Source of the DNA: Parapedobacter sp. SGR-10
GTDB taxonomy: Bacteria > Bacteroidota > Bacteroidia > Sphingobacteriales > Sphingobacteriaceae
Direction of reading: 5' to 3'
NCBI RefSeq assembly: GCF_011030405.1
Contig: NZ_JAAJTJ010000020.1
Location: 1 to 64,000, forward strand
Length of the DNA: 64,000 nucleotides
Below the pieces are notes generated by a model that saw nothing but the letters and a program-made list of their open reading frames with translations, did not search any database and was not told where the DNA came from. The translations under genes and the position numbers were made by a program. This document shows positions 52,675-61,731 of this stretch, one piece after another. Position 1 is the first letter of the stretch, and every line of letters starts with the position of its first letter.

Positions 52675-53457
52675 TTACAAATTAAAATAATTACAGATTT
52701 TTTTATCATTTCTCTCCACAATATCAAAGTCTATATCAAATATATCCCGAAGGATATCACTCTGTATGACCTTGTCCGTACAATCATTGTAACAGATCTT
52801 TCCTTCCTTGAGCGCCATGATATGATCCGAATACTGTGCGGCAAAATTGATTTCGTGAATGACCAGGACAATAGTTTTGCCCAGCTCATCGACCAGTCGG
52901 CGCAGGGTTTTCATGACATGTACCGCATGCTTCATATCCAGATTGTTCAACGGCTCATCCAACAGCACATAGTCGGTATCCTGTGCGATGACCATCGCAA
53001 TAAAGGCGCGCTGTCGCTGGCCGCCACTCAACTCATCGATATACTCATCTTGCAGTTCGTGGAGATCGGAAAAAGCAATGGCTTCATCCACTTTGTGCCA
53101 ATCCTGTTCGCTGAGCCTGCCCTTACTATATGGAAAACGACCAAATGAAACCAAATCACGTACGGTCAGTTTCAGATCAATGTAATTTGACTGTTTGAGG
53201 ATGGATAGTTTCTTAGCCAAGTCATTGCTTTTATAGCTTTCCAAGGATTGTTCCATGAAAAACACTTTTCCTCCGTCCTGCTTCAATAGACGGCTCATGA
53301 TAGCCAAAAGTGTACTCTTGCCAGCTCCATTGGGACCGATCAAAGAGGTGATACTTTGATGGGGAATACTTCCCGACAATTGTCTCAGCACATCCTTTTT
53401 ACCATAAGTTTTTGCTATATTCTCAAAGATTAGCTTATCGTTTTTCTCGTTCTCCAT
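52675..53457 (-). CDS. siderophore ABC transporter ATPase
   Basis: A 260-residue FecE/YclP-type ATPase. Walker A GPNGAGKST, signature LSGGQRQRAFIAM, Walker B YVLLDEPLNNL and switch VIHE are all intact. Its start overlaps the end of the preceding permease gene by 28 bases, which implies strict co-translation. It powers the importer formed with the two permeases. Confidence 0.94.
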   Translation of the reverse strand: MENEKNDKLIFENIAKTYGKKDVLRQLSGSIPHQSITSLIGPNGAGKSTLLAIMSRLLKQDGGKVFFMEQSLESYKSNDLAKKLSILKQSNYIDLKLTVRDLVSFGRFPYSKGRLSEQDWHKVDEAIAFSDLHELQDEYIDELSGGQRQRAFIAMVIAQDTDYVLLDEPLNNLDMKHAVHVMKTLRRLVDELGKTIVLVIHEINFAAQYSDHIMALKEGKICYNDCTDKVIQSDILRDIFDIDFDIVERNDKKICNYFNL

Positions 53458-54383
53458 AAAAGATACATAAAATACACACCACCGACAAAATTAATCACTA
53501 TACTCACCGTCGTCGCAAAACCCAGAACATGCTCGATCAGAAATTGTCCAAAGATCAGGCATATACAGGAGATGATACTGCAATACCAAACCATATACTG
53601 ATGTTTACACGTATTGAAAAGCTGATAGGTCAGATTAGCTACTAAAAGGCCTAAAAAGGTAATCGGACCCACCAAAGCTGTAGAAACGGATACCAGAAAT
53701 GCGATCACCAACATAAACTTACGAATCAGACTGTTATAATCCAAGCCCAGATTGATCGCATGATCCCTTCCCAAGGCAATGACGTTTAGATATTTCAGAT
53801 AGCGCAAGAGAAAGAGTATCGTCCCTCCCAATGTAATGGATGCGATTGTCAACAACTTGGTATTCATCTTCGCAAAGGATACAAACATGAAATTCTGTAC
53901 GATCGAAAATTCGTTTGGATCGATCAATACGTGCATAAACTGACTCAGTGCCTGAAACAGTGTACCCATGACCATCCCCATCAATAGGAGATAAAACATG
54001 TTTCTTCGCTCCCTGCCAAATATCAGCAAATACATAAATACCGAAAAGCCCAACATCAAGAGTACGGCATAAAAGAAATTCGACTCTTGCGAGATGGTCT
54101 TGAATGCCTTATCTCCATACACAAATACGATTACCGTCTGGAATAATACAAAGATGGCTTCATACCCCATAATAGAAGGTGTCAGAATCCTATTGTTTGT
54201 AATGGTCTGAAAGATAATAGATGAAAAAGCCACACTGACACCTACCACAATCATCGTGGTCAATCGGATACTACGTCGGCTAAGGACGTACGCTATATTT
54301 CCTTTCAAATCAACTGTCATGAACAGGAGCATAGACACGAGCAACACAAGGAGAACCAAAATTACTTTATAACGATCTTTCAT
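53430..54383 (-). CDS. siderophore ABC permease 2 (YclO type)
   Basis: A 317-residue FecCD-family permease with about nine helices; GPITFLGLLVANLTYQLF is the cytoplasmic coupling region. It overlaps the other permease by four bases (ATGA) and the ATPase by 28 bases. Two different permease chains plus one ATPase is the arrangement of YclNOPQ-like importers for catechol siderophores such as petrobactin. Confidence 0.92.
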   Translation of the reverse strand: MKDRYKVILVLLVLLVSMLLFMTVDLKGNIAYVLSRRSIRLTTMIVVGVSVAFSSIIFQTITNNRILTPSIMGYEAIFVLFQTVIVFVYGDKAFKTISQESNFFYAVLLMLGFSVFMYLLIFGRERRNMFYLLLMGMVMGTLFQALSQFMHVLIDPNEFSIVQNFMFVSFAKMNTKLLTIASITLGGTILFLLRYLKYLNVIALGRDHAINLGLDYNSLIRKFMLVIAFLVSVSTALVGPITFLGLLVANLTYQLFNTCKHQYMVWYCSIISCICLIFGQFLIEHVLGFATTVSIVINFVGGVYFMYLLWRTRKTIS

Positions 54384-55345
54384 CTGCTCTTTTTTAAGAT
54401 CAACACCAAAAACACAATTCCCCCGATCACACCAACCGTCATTCCTATAGGAATTTCATATGGATAGACAACCAAGCGGCCGAAGATGTCGCAGACCAAC
54501 AGAAAAGCAGATCCGCAAAGTGCGGTAACGGGTAACGTACGTCTTAGATTATCCCCTACAAACATGCGTACGATATTCGGGATGATCAGCCCCACAAATA
54601 GAATAGCACCCACCGTTATGACAGAGGCACTGACCACGAGCGATACGGTCAAAATACCGATATTCACAATAGCGGCATAAGACAATCCCAGGTTTCGGGC
54701 AAAACTCTCCCCCATACCTGCTATCGTAAAGCGTTCCGCATAAAGATAAGCCAACACGACAGCCGGAAGTATAATAAAAACAGACTCGTATTGTCCCTGC
54801 ATGACCGAAGAAAAGTCCGCCAAAAGCCACTCTTGCGTATTTTGAACTATATTATTTTTATAGGCGAAGAATGTCGACACCGCACTCAGAATACTTCCGA
54901 ACATAATCCCGGCCAACGGAATAAACACCGTATTCTTCACCCGGATCTTGTGGACAAACAAGATAAAAAGTAGGCTGCAAAAGAAGGTCAGCAACAAAGC
55001 AAACAACAATCTGCCAAACAAAGAAATATCCGGCACAAGCATCAATGCAAACAATACGCCCATCTTTGCCGACTCCAATGCACCGGAAGTCGTAGGCGAC
55101 ACAAATCTATTCTGCGACAGTTGTTGTAGGATGACACCACTGATGCTCATTCCCGCTCCCACCAATACCAGAGCCAATGTCCGCGGTACACGACTGATGA
55201 CGAATACCATAAACTTTTCCTCGTCTTCAAATAATGCACGGAAACCAATATCCTTGACTCCGGTAAATAAAGAAATCCATACCAACAGTAGAATGACTGC
55301 AAAAGTCAACAGATATATACCGAATTGGTTTCTTTTTTTTCTCAA
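54380..55345 (-). CDS. siderophore ABC permease 1 (YclN type)
   Basis: A 321-residue FecCD-family permease. GAGMSISGVILQQLSQNRFV and ILFVGLIIPNIVRMFVGDNL are family hallmarks. It is the first gene of the ABC block and is followed at four-base overlap by permease 2. The region upstream (55346-55568) is filled with palindromic repeats and shows no operator copy. Confidence 0.93.
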   Translation of the reverse strand: MRKKRNQFGIYLLTFAVILLLVWISLFTGVKDIGFRALFEDEEKFMVFVISRVPRTLALVLVGAGMSISGVILQQLSQNRFVSPTTSGALESAKMGVLFALMLVPDISLFGRLLFALLLTFFCSLLFILFVHKIRVKNTVFIPLAGIMFGSILSAVSTFFAYKNNIVQNTQEWLLADFSSVMQGQYESVFIILPAVVLAYLYAERFTIAGMGESFARNLGLSYAAIVNIGILTVSLVVSASVITVGAILFVGLIIPNIVRMFVGDNLRRTLPVTALCGSAFLLVCDIFGRLVVYPYEIPIGMTVGVIGGIVFLVLILKKSR

Positions 55346-55371
55346 ACTAAATTTCTTTTGTTCATACGTTG

Positions 55372-55505
55372 GCGCACGAATCCCTTCGTGTGCCTATACT
55401 TCAAGCACACGAAAGGATTCGTGCGCTAGCATGGGTACCTATATTTTATGTAGAGACGCAATGCATTGCGTCTCTACGTAAGGATTCGCTAGCATGGGCT
55501 AGAAC
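55372..55505. repeat. composite repeat region: 22-bp hairpin, 28-bp palindrome and direct repeat
   Basis: A hairpin with 22-bp arms and one mismatch (55372-55393 with 55405-55426) is followed by the 28-bp palindrome copy 2 (55450-55477, identical to 38890-38917). The words AAGGATTCG...CTAGCATGGG occur twice around the palindrome (near 55413-55437 and 55480-55500). Together they fill the gap between the YncE-like gene and permease 1. Confidence 0.75.
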
Positions 55506-55568
55506 AGCATATCTTTACCCCCAATCAAAAAACCAGGAGTAAAGATATATTTAAACAATGAAAGCCTG

Positions 55569-56621
55569 TTAATTTATTTTTGTGACTGTATCACCATTGT
55601 CATCGACAACTAGTGGCTGCCCTTCTACCGGCCTTCCTCCTTTGGCTTTGTTGATCACGTAGGCTGTCCCTGTATTTGGATCGATCTTCACATGGTTTGG
55701 ATGGGATCCTGTCGGCAGATCCGCCAATACGGCATAGGTTTCTGCATCGATTACCGTTGTCGTGCCTGTCTGTCTATTGGCCGAATAAATACGGTTTTTG
55801 ACCGGATCATAAGCAATGCCTATTGCACCTGCACCCGTAGCTATACTTTTGAGCAATTCACCATCCGTAGATAGTACCGTTACCGTACCTGATTTTTGAT
55901 TGGTCACGAACAAGCGTTTTCCATCACTGACGATATTGATTGGAGATTCGCCGCCCGACGGAAAGCTTTTTTCTACCTTACGGGATTTCACATCGATGAC
56001 AGCAATGCCATTGTCTCCCATATTGGTGACATAGATCTTGTTTCTGTCGTTACCGACAAATGTCAGCCCTGTAGTGGTAGCACCCGTATTTTCGATCAGA
56101 TGGGAGAACGTATTCGTCTTTCCGTCTATCACCCAGATACTACTTGGCTTGCCCACATCGGTCACATAGATGGTATTACTGTCTTCATCCACCAATACTT
56201 CTCTGGTATGGGATTTTTCGCCACCGTGGTTGAAGGTAGCAATCAGTTTTCCAGATTTCAAATCCACGGCACTCACCGAGTTTGTACGTGTATTGCTCGT
56301 ATAGGCGATTTGCGTTTTATTGTTAATTGCTATACCAAATGGTGGATTTTCTTTCAAAGGGATACTGTCCACCACAGCGAGTGTTGCCAGATCAATTTTA
56401 TAAAGAGCTCCATTTGGATTATTCCGTGATCCTGCTGCTGTGACATAGATATGATTGTCCTGACTGCTGATGACTGCCTCGTATACGCCTGTGCCTGCTT
56501 TACTGGATTTCTCCACTTGCTGCGCGGACACCTGATATGCAGGTACACACAACATGCCTGCCAAAGCAAGAGTCCACATTCCTTGCACTTGGTTCCTTCG
56601 ATTAAAACTGTTTGTAGCCAT
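55569..56621 (-). CDS. YncE-like secreted beta-propeller protein
   Basis: A 350-residue protein with signal peptide (ending VSAQ) and seven YncE/40-residue-style blades (NPNGALYKIDLATLAVVDSI, NTIYVTDVGKPSSIWVIDGK, KIYVTNMGDNGIAVIDVKSR, RIYSANRQTGTTTVIDAETY). YncE proteins bind DNA or small ligands in E. coli and are often Fur-regulated. Its position between the esterase and the ABC genes suggests a role with siderophore uptake; exact function unknown. Confidence 0.85.
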   Translation of the reverse strand: MATNSFNRRNQVQGMWTLALAGMLCVPAYQVSAQQVEKSSKAGTGVYEAVISSQDNHIYVTAAGSRNNPNGALYKIDLATLAVVDSIPLKENPPFGIAINNKTQIAYTSNTRTNSVSAVDLKSGKLIATFNHGGEKSHTREVLVDEDSNTIYVTDVGKPSSIWVIDGKTNTFSHLIENTGATTTGLTFVGNDRNKIYVTNMGDNGIAVIDVKSRKVEKSFPSGGESPINIVSDGKRLFVTNQKSGTVTVLSTDGELLKSIATGAGAIGIAYDPVKNRIYSANRQTGTTTVIDAETYAVLADLPTGSHPNHVKIDPNTGTAYVINKAKGGRPVEGQPLVVDDNGDTVTKIN

Positions 56622-56657
56622 AGAAATAAACTTGATTGAGTATGTAAAAAAATATAT

Positions 56658-57794
56658 TTAATAAATATCTTGTTTGCACCACCATGCAAAAAACCGGGCA
56701 AAAGCCTTTTGCCAATATAAAGCTCCATGTTTACCTTGTGGATCTATGTCCAAGCAAACGGTAGCCGAACTATTATCCCTAAAAAAATCTACGAACGCTT
56801 TCATGTCATCCGCCATTTCACCTGGCCTGCGACTTTTGTCACTACGTTCTTCCTTATCACCTATATAAAAATAATAGTACTGCGGGCTTAGAGACAAAAC
56901 TTCTCTTGTCGCATCGTCTTGCAGCTTCTCATACAGGCTATGTCCTATCCATAGCGACGGGGAGAATACGCCCAATGTTCCAAATACAGAACTATATTGA
57001 ACACCAGCATATAATGTCAGTAAGCCTCCCAATGAACTTCCTACCATGGCCGTAGACCGGAATGCCGCACAAGTCCTGAAATGACGGTCGATGTAGGGCT
57101 TCAATGTATAGACAATGTCCGCTAGATAAAGATCTCCACGGTAATCAGTTCTCTCTTCAGAAAGCCCTACCTTATACTCAGCCTCACGTTCGCGATAGGT
57201 GGGTGCATGCGCAATGCCCACGACGATAGCATTGTTTGGCGACTCATCTATGGTTTCGTCCACCATCCATTCCACAGGCCCTGCACGGCCTACAGATGTG
57301 GCCTCGTCAAACAAATGCTGACCATCGTGCATATAAATGACCGGATAATGCTTTTCTGAAACTTCATAATCGGCAGGAAGATAAATCCAGACAGGCCTGT
57401 GTACGTCAAGTCGCGGAAAATAGAACCTTTCATCCAATACATGTACCTGCGGGCTAGCGGTAGACCTGGAAAACTTATCTCTCCATGCATCAATCGTGAT
57501 ATACATCTGCATATCTTCAGTGACATCAAAGGTATAGGGAGCCATCAGTCTACCGTGCGGATCACTCTGTAAGGTCGCCCAATCTCCACGCGTAAGTTTA
57601 AGTTCCAGATCACCTTCCTCTATATCCGTAAGCTCGATCTGAATACGCTCACCAACCGAAGGAATAACCCCCGCCAAAATTCCATCTGCCGCCCAATTAT
57701 TAAAATTACCTGCCACATAACAGGGTTCACCTATACAATCAGGGCTGTTGTTGGTGATATCCACCCATACACGATATGTTTTCTTTCGTTCCAA
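56658..57794 (-). CDS. ferric-siderophore esterase (enterochelin esterase family)
   Basis: A 378-residue alpha/beta-hydrolase with an N-terminal carbohydrate-binding-like domain (1-115) and the esterase domain (PVIYMHDGQHLFDE, nucleophile in VGSSLGGL, catalytic His in DPQGKHGALYWQKA). No signal peptide, so it is cytoplasmic. Enzymes of this group cleave the ester backbone of catechol siderophores to free iron. It is the first gene of the minus-strand siderophore cluster, with a candidate operator 49 bases upstream. Confidence 0.88.
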   Translation of the reverse strand: MERKKTYRVWVDITNNSPDCIGEPCYVAGNFNNWAADGILAGVIPSVGERIQIELTDIEEGDLELKLTRGDWATLQSDPHGRLMAPYTFDVTEDMQMYITIDAWRDKFSRSTASPQVHVLDERFYFPRLDVHRPVWIYLPADYEVSEKHYPVIYMHDGQHLFDEATSVGRAGPVEWMVDETIDESPNNAIVVGIAHAPTYREREAEYKVGLSEERTDYRGDLYLADIVYTLKPYIDRHFRTCAAFRSTAMVGSSLGGLLTLYAGVQYSSVFGTLGVFSPSLWIGHSLYEKLQDDATREVLSLSPQYYYFYIGDKEERSDKSRRPGEMADDMKAFVDFFRDNSSATVCLDIDPQGKHGALYWQKAFARFFAWWCKQDIY

Positions 57795-57842
57795 AATCCT
57801 AACAGTCGATCACTCGTATTTTATTCAGCTTTCGGCTCGCAA

Positions 57843-57859
57843 TTTAGATAGATTCTAAA
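57843..57859. promoter_or_regulatory. candidate Fur-family operator for the esterase
   Basis: TTTAGATAGATTCTAAA is a 17-mer with perfect six-base arms (TTTAGA/TCTAAA) and matches 14 of 16 fixed positions of TTTAGAATNATTCTAAA. It lies 49 bases upstream of the esterase start. Confidence 0.6.
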
Positions 57860-57902
57860 CAATTAGCAAGAATTATTTATAATTAATCCAGATAAAATTA
57901 AT

Positions 57903-57933
57903 TTTGACAAATTCAGACAAACTATTACTTTTG
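57903..57933 (+). promoter_or_regulatory. Bacteroidota-type promoter of the siderophore receptor
   Basis: TTTG at 57903-57906 and TACTTTTG at 57926-57933 are separated by 19 bases, as in the TTTG-N19-TAnnTTTG consensus of Bacteroidota. Transcription should start near 57940. Confidence 0.7.
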
Positions 57934-57945
57934 CATCAAAGTTTA

Positions 57946-57962
57946 TTTAAACTTATTCTAAA
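57946..57962. promoter_or_regulatory. candidate Fur-family operator for the siderophore receptor
   Basis: TTTAAACTTATTCTAAA matches 14 of 16 fixed positions of the 17-mer. It ends four bases before the receptor ATG at 57967 and lies just after the promoter above, so a bound repressor would block clearance or translation. Confidence 0.55.
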
Positions 57963-57966
57963 CAAA

Positions 57967-60339
57967 ATGGATAAAGCATTAGTAATAGTCATATCTCTCT
58001 TACTGTCAGCAAGCTTTCTTTTTGCCCAACATAAAGAAGTTACCATAAACGGAGTAGTAAAAGACGCTCAAGGGCAACTTATCCCGGGGGCTACGGTTTA
58101 CCTCAACGGGACATCATGGAGTACGATATCAGACAATAACGGAAAATATGCATTGAAAGTTCCTAACAAACAGTACGAAATACACTGCAATGCGGAAGGC
58201 TATCCCCTATTCAAAAAGAATATAAACCTGGCAAACGCGAATATGGTGCTGGACATCCATCTTGAAGCTACCCGAATAAACAGCATTGAGGAAACTGTTG
58301 TCGTTGGACGTTCAACCCTTAAAGAAATCAAAGAAAGTGCCTACACAGTGACTGCTTTAGACGCAAAAGCTTTTCACAACACCACAGCAGATATTTCGAC
58401 ATTGATCAATAAAGCCTCCGGTGCACGGATGCGTGAAAGCGGTGGATTAGGTTCAAGAACGAATATCAATCTAAACGGATTCACGGAGAAGCAGGTCAAA
58501 TTCTTTATCGACGGCGTTCCCGCCGAGATATATGGCAGTACGTTCAGAGCCAATATCATACCTGTCAATTTTGCCGAACGCATAGAAATATATAAAGGTG
58601 TGGTACCAGTCAGTCTCGGAGGAGACGCGCTAGGCGGAGCGATCAACATCGTGTCGGATTATTCAAAAAAGAATTTTCTGGACGTTTCATACTCCTATGG
58701 CTCTTTTAACACCCACACATCCTTTGTCAATGCCGGCATGACTACGGCAAAAGGCTTTACCTTTAACGTGAATGCCTTCCAAAACTATTCGGACAATAAT
58801 TATTGGGTCGACGTACCCATAAAAAACCTAAGCACGGGAGAAGTTCCTTCCGAAACAACACGTGTAAGGCGCTTCCACGACAATTATCACAACGAGACCG
58901 TGATCATAAAGACAGGTGTGGTCAACAAATCTTATGCAGATGTGTTGCTGGTCGGTATCAATCTGGGCAGTGAACGTGCCGAAGATCAGCACGGCAACGA
59001 CATGAAAACTGTCTTTGGCCAACGTCACCGCAAGGCAACTACTCTGACACCTTTTCTAACGTACAACAAAAAGAACGTATTGATCGACGGGCTTGATATC
59101 CGGCTGGCCGCCAATTACAACCTGGGATATGCACAGTTTATTGACACTGCAAAAGTAGCTTACAATTGGCTTGGGGACTCGGTACGCACTTTGGTTCCGG
59201 GAGAATTCAATTATTCTTCGGCCAAATATTATGACAACAATGCCCTGGTTTTATTTTCCGCCGATTACGCCATACATCCGCAACATGCCATTACACTAAG
59301 CAATACCGCATCTGTGTTCAATCGGGAAGGCAAGGATCCCTTCGATTACAGCACAGAATCCCACATGCTCGAGGCGACCAAAACCAGCACGAAAAACGCA
59401 TTAGGATTAGCATACAAATACAGGCACGGTGAAGACCTGAACATCACCTTGTTCGGGAAACATTATTACCAAAAAAGCGAAGGGCCGTACAACACATCCA
59501 ACGGATCCAATCTGCGTCAGTACGAAATGCACAGCACAGAATTCAACTATTTTGGCTACGGTGGAGCAGCCACCTGGTTCTTGAACAGGTTTCAGTTCAA
59601 GGGCTCTGCCGAACGGACCTATAGATTGCCCGAGACCGAGGAAATATTCGGAAACGAGAGCTTCAACGCCGGAAATATTCTGCTCAAGCCCGAAAAGAGT
59701 CTAAACTTCAATCTCACTACGGTCTACGACGCGTCCATCAACATCGCCAATCAATTGGAAATAGGGACTTCCCTACTGTCCAGAAAAACGGAAGACTTTA
59801 TCGTGCGGATGCTGTCCAGCAGCAACGGTACACCGGCCACATACAGCAACCAAGGCCTTGTCCACAATAAAGGAATAGAGTTTGAGACTAAATATTTCTA
59901 CAAGAACAAGCTGAACGCCGGATTTAATCTCACCTATATGGATCAGATTTTTAAAGATATGTACGAAGAAGGGATGTCCGGCGAAAACATCAGTAAGAAA
60001 TACAACTCGCGTGTACCCAATATCCCCTACTTCTTCACAGCTGCAAATATAGGCTACAGCTTCCATAGCATTTTTTCCTCCGAGGATAGGATTACCATCA
60101 ATTACAGCAATACTTACGTCCATTCCTTTCTGCGTGAAATATACAGCAACAGAAACACCGGGAAAGTTCCCACGCAATTCAGTCATAATACCGATATCGG
60201 CTACACATTCCTGCAAAACAGGATGCACTTCACCCTCGAATGCTGGAACCTCACAAATGAAGATCTTTATGACAATTTCAGCCTGCAAAAACCCGGCAGA
60301 TCTTTCCGGGCAAAAATAAGATATAACATCAGTAAATAA
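57967..60339 (+). CDS. TonB-dependent ferric-siderophore receptor
   Basis: A 790-residue receptor from the ATG at 57967 (MDKALVIVISLLLSASF); a TTG at 57904 would add 21 residues and is disfavoured by the promoter and operator. After the signal peptide come a carboxypeptidase-regulatory-like domain (INGVVKDAQGQLIPGATVYL), the plug (RINSIEETVVVGRS, SLGGDALGGAINIVSD) and the barrel, ending RSFRAKIRYNISK. Substrate inferred from the neighbours as a ferric siderophore, likely a catechol made by another organism, because no biosynthesis genes are here. Confidence 0.92.
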   Translation: MDKALVIVISLLLSASFLFAQHKEVTINGVVKDAQGQLIPGATVYLNGTSWSTISDNNGKYALKVPNKQYEIHCNAEGYPLFKKNINLANANMVLDIHLEATRINSIEETVVVGRSTLKEIKESAYTVTALDAKAFHNTTADISTLINKASGARMRESGGLGSRTNINLNGFTEKQVKFFIDGVPAEIYGSTFRANIIPVNFAERIEIYKGVVPVSLGGDALGGAINIVSDYSKKNFLDVSYSYGSFNTHTSFVNAGMTTAKGFTFNVNAFQNYSDNNYWVDVPIKNLSTGEVPSETTRVRRFHDNYHNETVIIKTGVVNKSYADVLLVGINLGSERAEDQHGNDMKTVFGQRHRKATTLTPFLTYNKKNVLIDGLDIRLAANYNLGYAQFIDTAKVAYNWLGDSVRTLVPGEFNYSSAKYYDNNALVLFSADYAIHPQHAITLSNTASVFNREGKDPFDYSTESHMLEATKTSTKNALGLAYKYRHGEDLNITLFGKHYYQKSEGPYNTSNGSNLRQYEMHSTEFNYFGYGGAATWFLNRFQFKGSAERTYRLPETEEIFGNESFNAGNILLKPEKSLNFNLTTVYDASINIANQLEIGTSLLSRKTEDFIVRMLSSSNGTPATYSNQGLVHNKGIEFETKYFYKNKLNAGFNLTYMDQIFKDMYEEGMSGENISKKYNSRVPNIPYFFTAANIGYSFHSIFSSEDRITINYSNTYVHSFLREIYSNRNTGKVPTQFSHNTDIGYTFLQNRMHFTLECWNLTNEDLYDNFSLQKPGRSFRAKIRYNISK

Positions 60340-60371
60340 TTCATCTATTAAAACAAAAAATCAACAATATC

Positions 60372-61640
60372 ATGAAAAAAAACACACTCAAATCATTTTT
60401 AGCTGTAGCTTTATTGGCAGCAGCCTTTACTTCGTGTAAAGATGATACTCCACCAGATAATACGATAATCGATGAAGATGCGGAATACTCATACGTAGTT
60501 GTTGCACGCTCAGCATCTGCCGAATCCGCTGGAGAAAACACTATCATCCAAACGGACGTCATCACCGAAGGCGAGGTCAGCCTTGAAGACGGCGACACCT
60601 ACGATGACTATTCTTTTGCACCGTTAGCCTCACAATGGCTCACACCTTCGGATAACGACATCTTGTACAATTTCAACTATGGTGGCAACGGTCCGAATAA
60701 GGTTGGTGTATATACACTAAAGACCGACAACAAATTACAACGGAAGACTGGGTTCGACGTGCAATCTGGCGGTGGAACCATTGCCGGAGCCTTCGAGTTA
60801 TTCGGAAAAAAACTGGTCAATCTGTTCACATTTATTGACACGGATGCGACACCCAAATTATACGTTTCTATCTACGATCCAGCTACTAATACGAGACTTG
60901 AAAAATCATTGACACTGGAAAGTATCCTTGGCGAAACACCAACGCAAGTACTGTATTTTGCCGGTATTTCCGAGAAAGATGGTAAATTTTATTCATCAAT
61001 AGTAGCACATGGTGATGCCACAGCTCCTGCACAAATTGTAGAATTCACCTTGTCGGGTGAAAATATCACTACCAAACTGATCACAGACGACAGAATCGCG
61101 TATTCCGGTAGTCGTATGAGATCACTTTATACCGGATTGATGGATACTGATGACGACGGCAACCTGTATGTGTTTTCATCCTCTTTCGAACCCGGTACCG
61201 TACAACCTTCCGGAGCATTACGCATCAACAAGGGCAGCAGCACATTTGACAGTGACTATGAGTTCAATATCGATGCGGAAACAGACGGAAAATCCGTTTA
61301 CAAAGTATGGCACCTGAAAGGCGATCTATTCTTGTTGCAGACCTACACCGGCACAGTCAAAGATCAAGGTACCCCCGATGCCAAAAGACTAGCCATTGCC
61401 GATATGAAAAAGAAAACGGTTACGTTCGTCACCGGGCTTCCTGACCCGGGTAAAATTATTAATCTGGGTATCGGCAACTCTATTGCTATTGACGGCACAA
61501 AGGCTTATGTCGCTGTCAATACCAGTGACCAAAAGCCATCTGTGTATATCATTGATGGGACTACGGCTACAGCCACAAGAGGCCTGGTCGTAGACGCAGG
61601 AAGAGCTATCGCGGTCGCAAAACTGAAAAAGAACAAGTAA
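60372..61640 (+). CDS. DUF4374 lipoprotein
   Basis: A 422-residue lipoprotein (lipobox FTSC). The sequence fits the DUF4374 family, a propeller-like secreted group found beside TonB receptors and PepSY proteins in Bacteroidota. Beta blades are suggested by GDLFLLQTYTGTVKDQ and GTKAYVAVNTSDQKPSVYII. It probably helps capture iron complexes at the surface. It lies 32 bases after the receptor. Confidence 0.82.
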   Translation: MKKNTLKSFLAVALLAAAFTSCKDDTPPDNTIIDEDAEYSYVVVARSASAESAGENTIIQTDVITEGEVSLEDGDTYDDYSFAPLASQWLTPSDNDILYNFNYGGNGPNKVGVYTLKTDNKLQRKTGFDVQSGGGTIAGAFELFGKKLVNLFTFIDTDATPKLYVSIYDPATNTRLEKSLTLESILGETPTQVLYFAGISEKDGKFYSSIVAHGDATAPAQIVEFTLSGENITTKLITDDRIAYSGSRMRSLYTGLMDTDDDGNLYVFSSSFEPGTVQPSGALRINKGSSTFDSDYEFNIDAETDGKSVYKVWHLKGDLFLLQTYTGTVKDQGTPDAKRLAIADMKKKTVTFVTGLPDPGKIINLGIGNSIAIDGTKAYVAVNTSDQKPSVYIIDGTTATATRGLVVDAGRAIAVAKLKKNK

Positions 61641-61731
61641 TCTTTCTGACACCCATAAAATAAACATTCAGATCAGACAGGCTATGGAAAATATACCATA
61701 ACCTGTCTGCTGCTGTCTAAGTAAAACCTAT

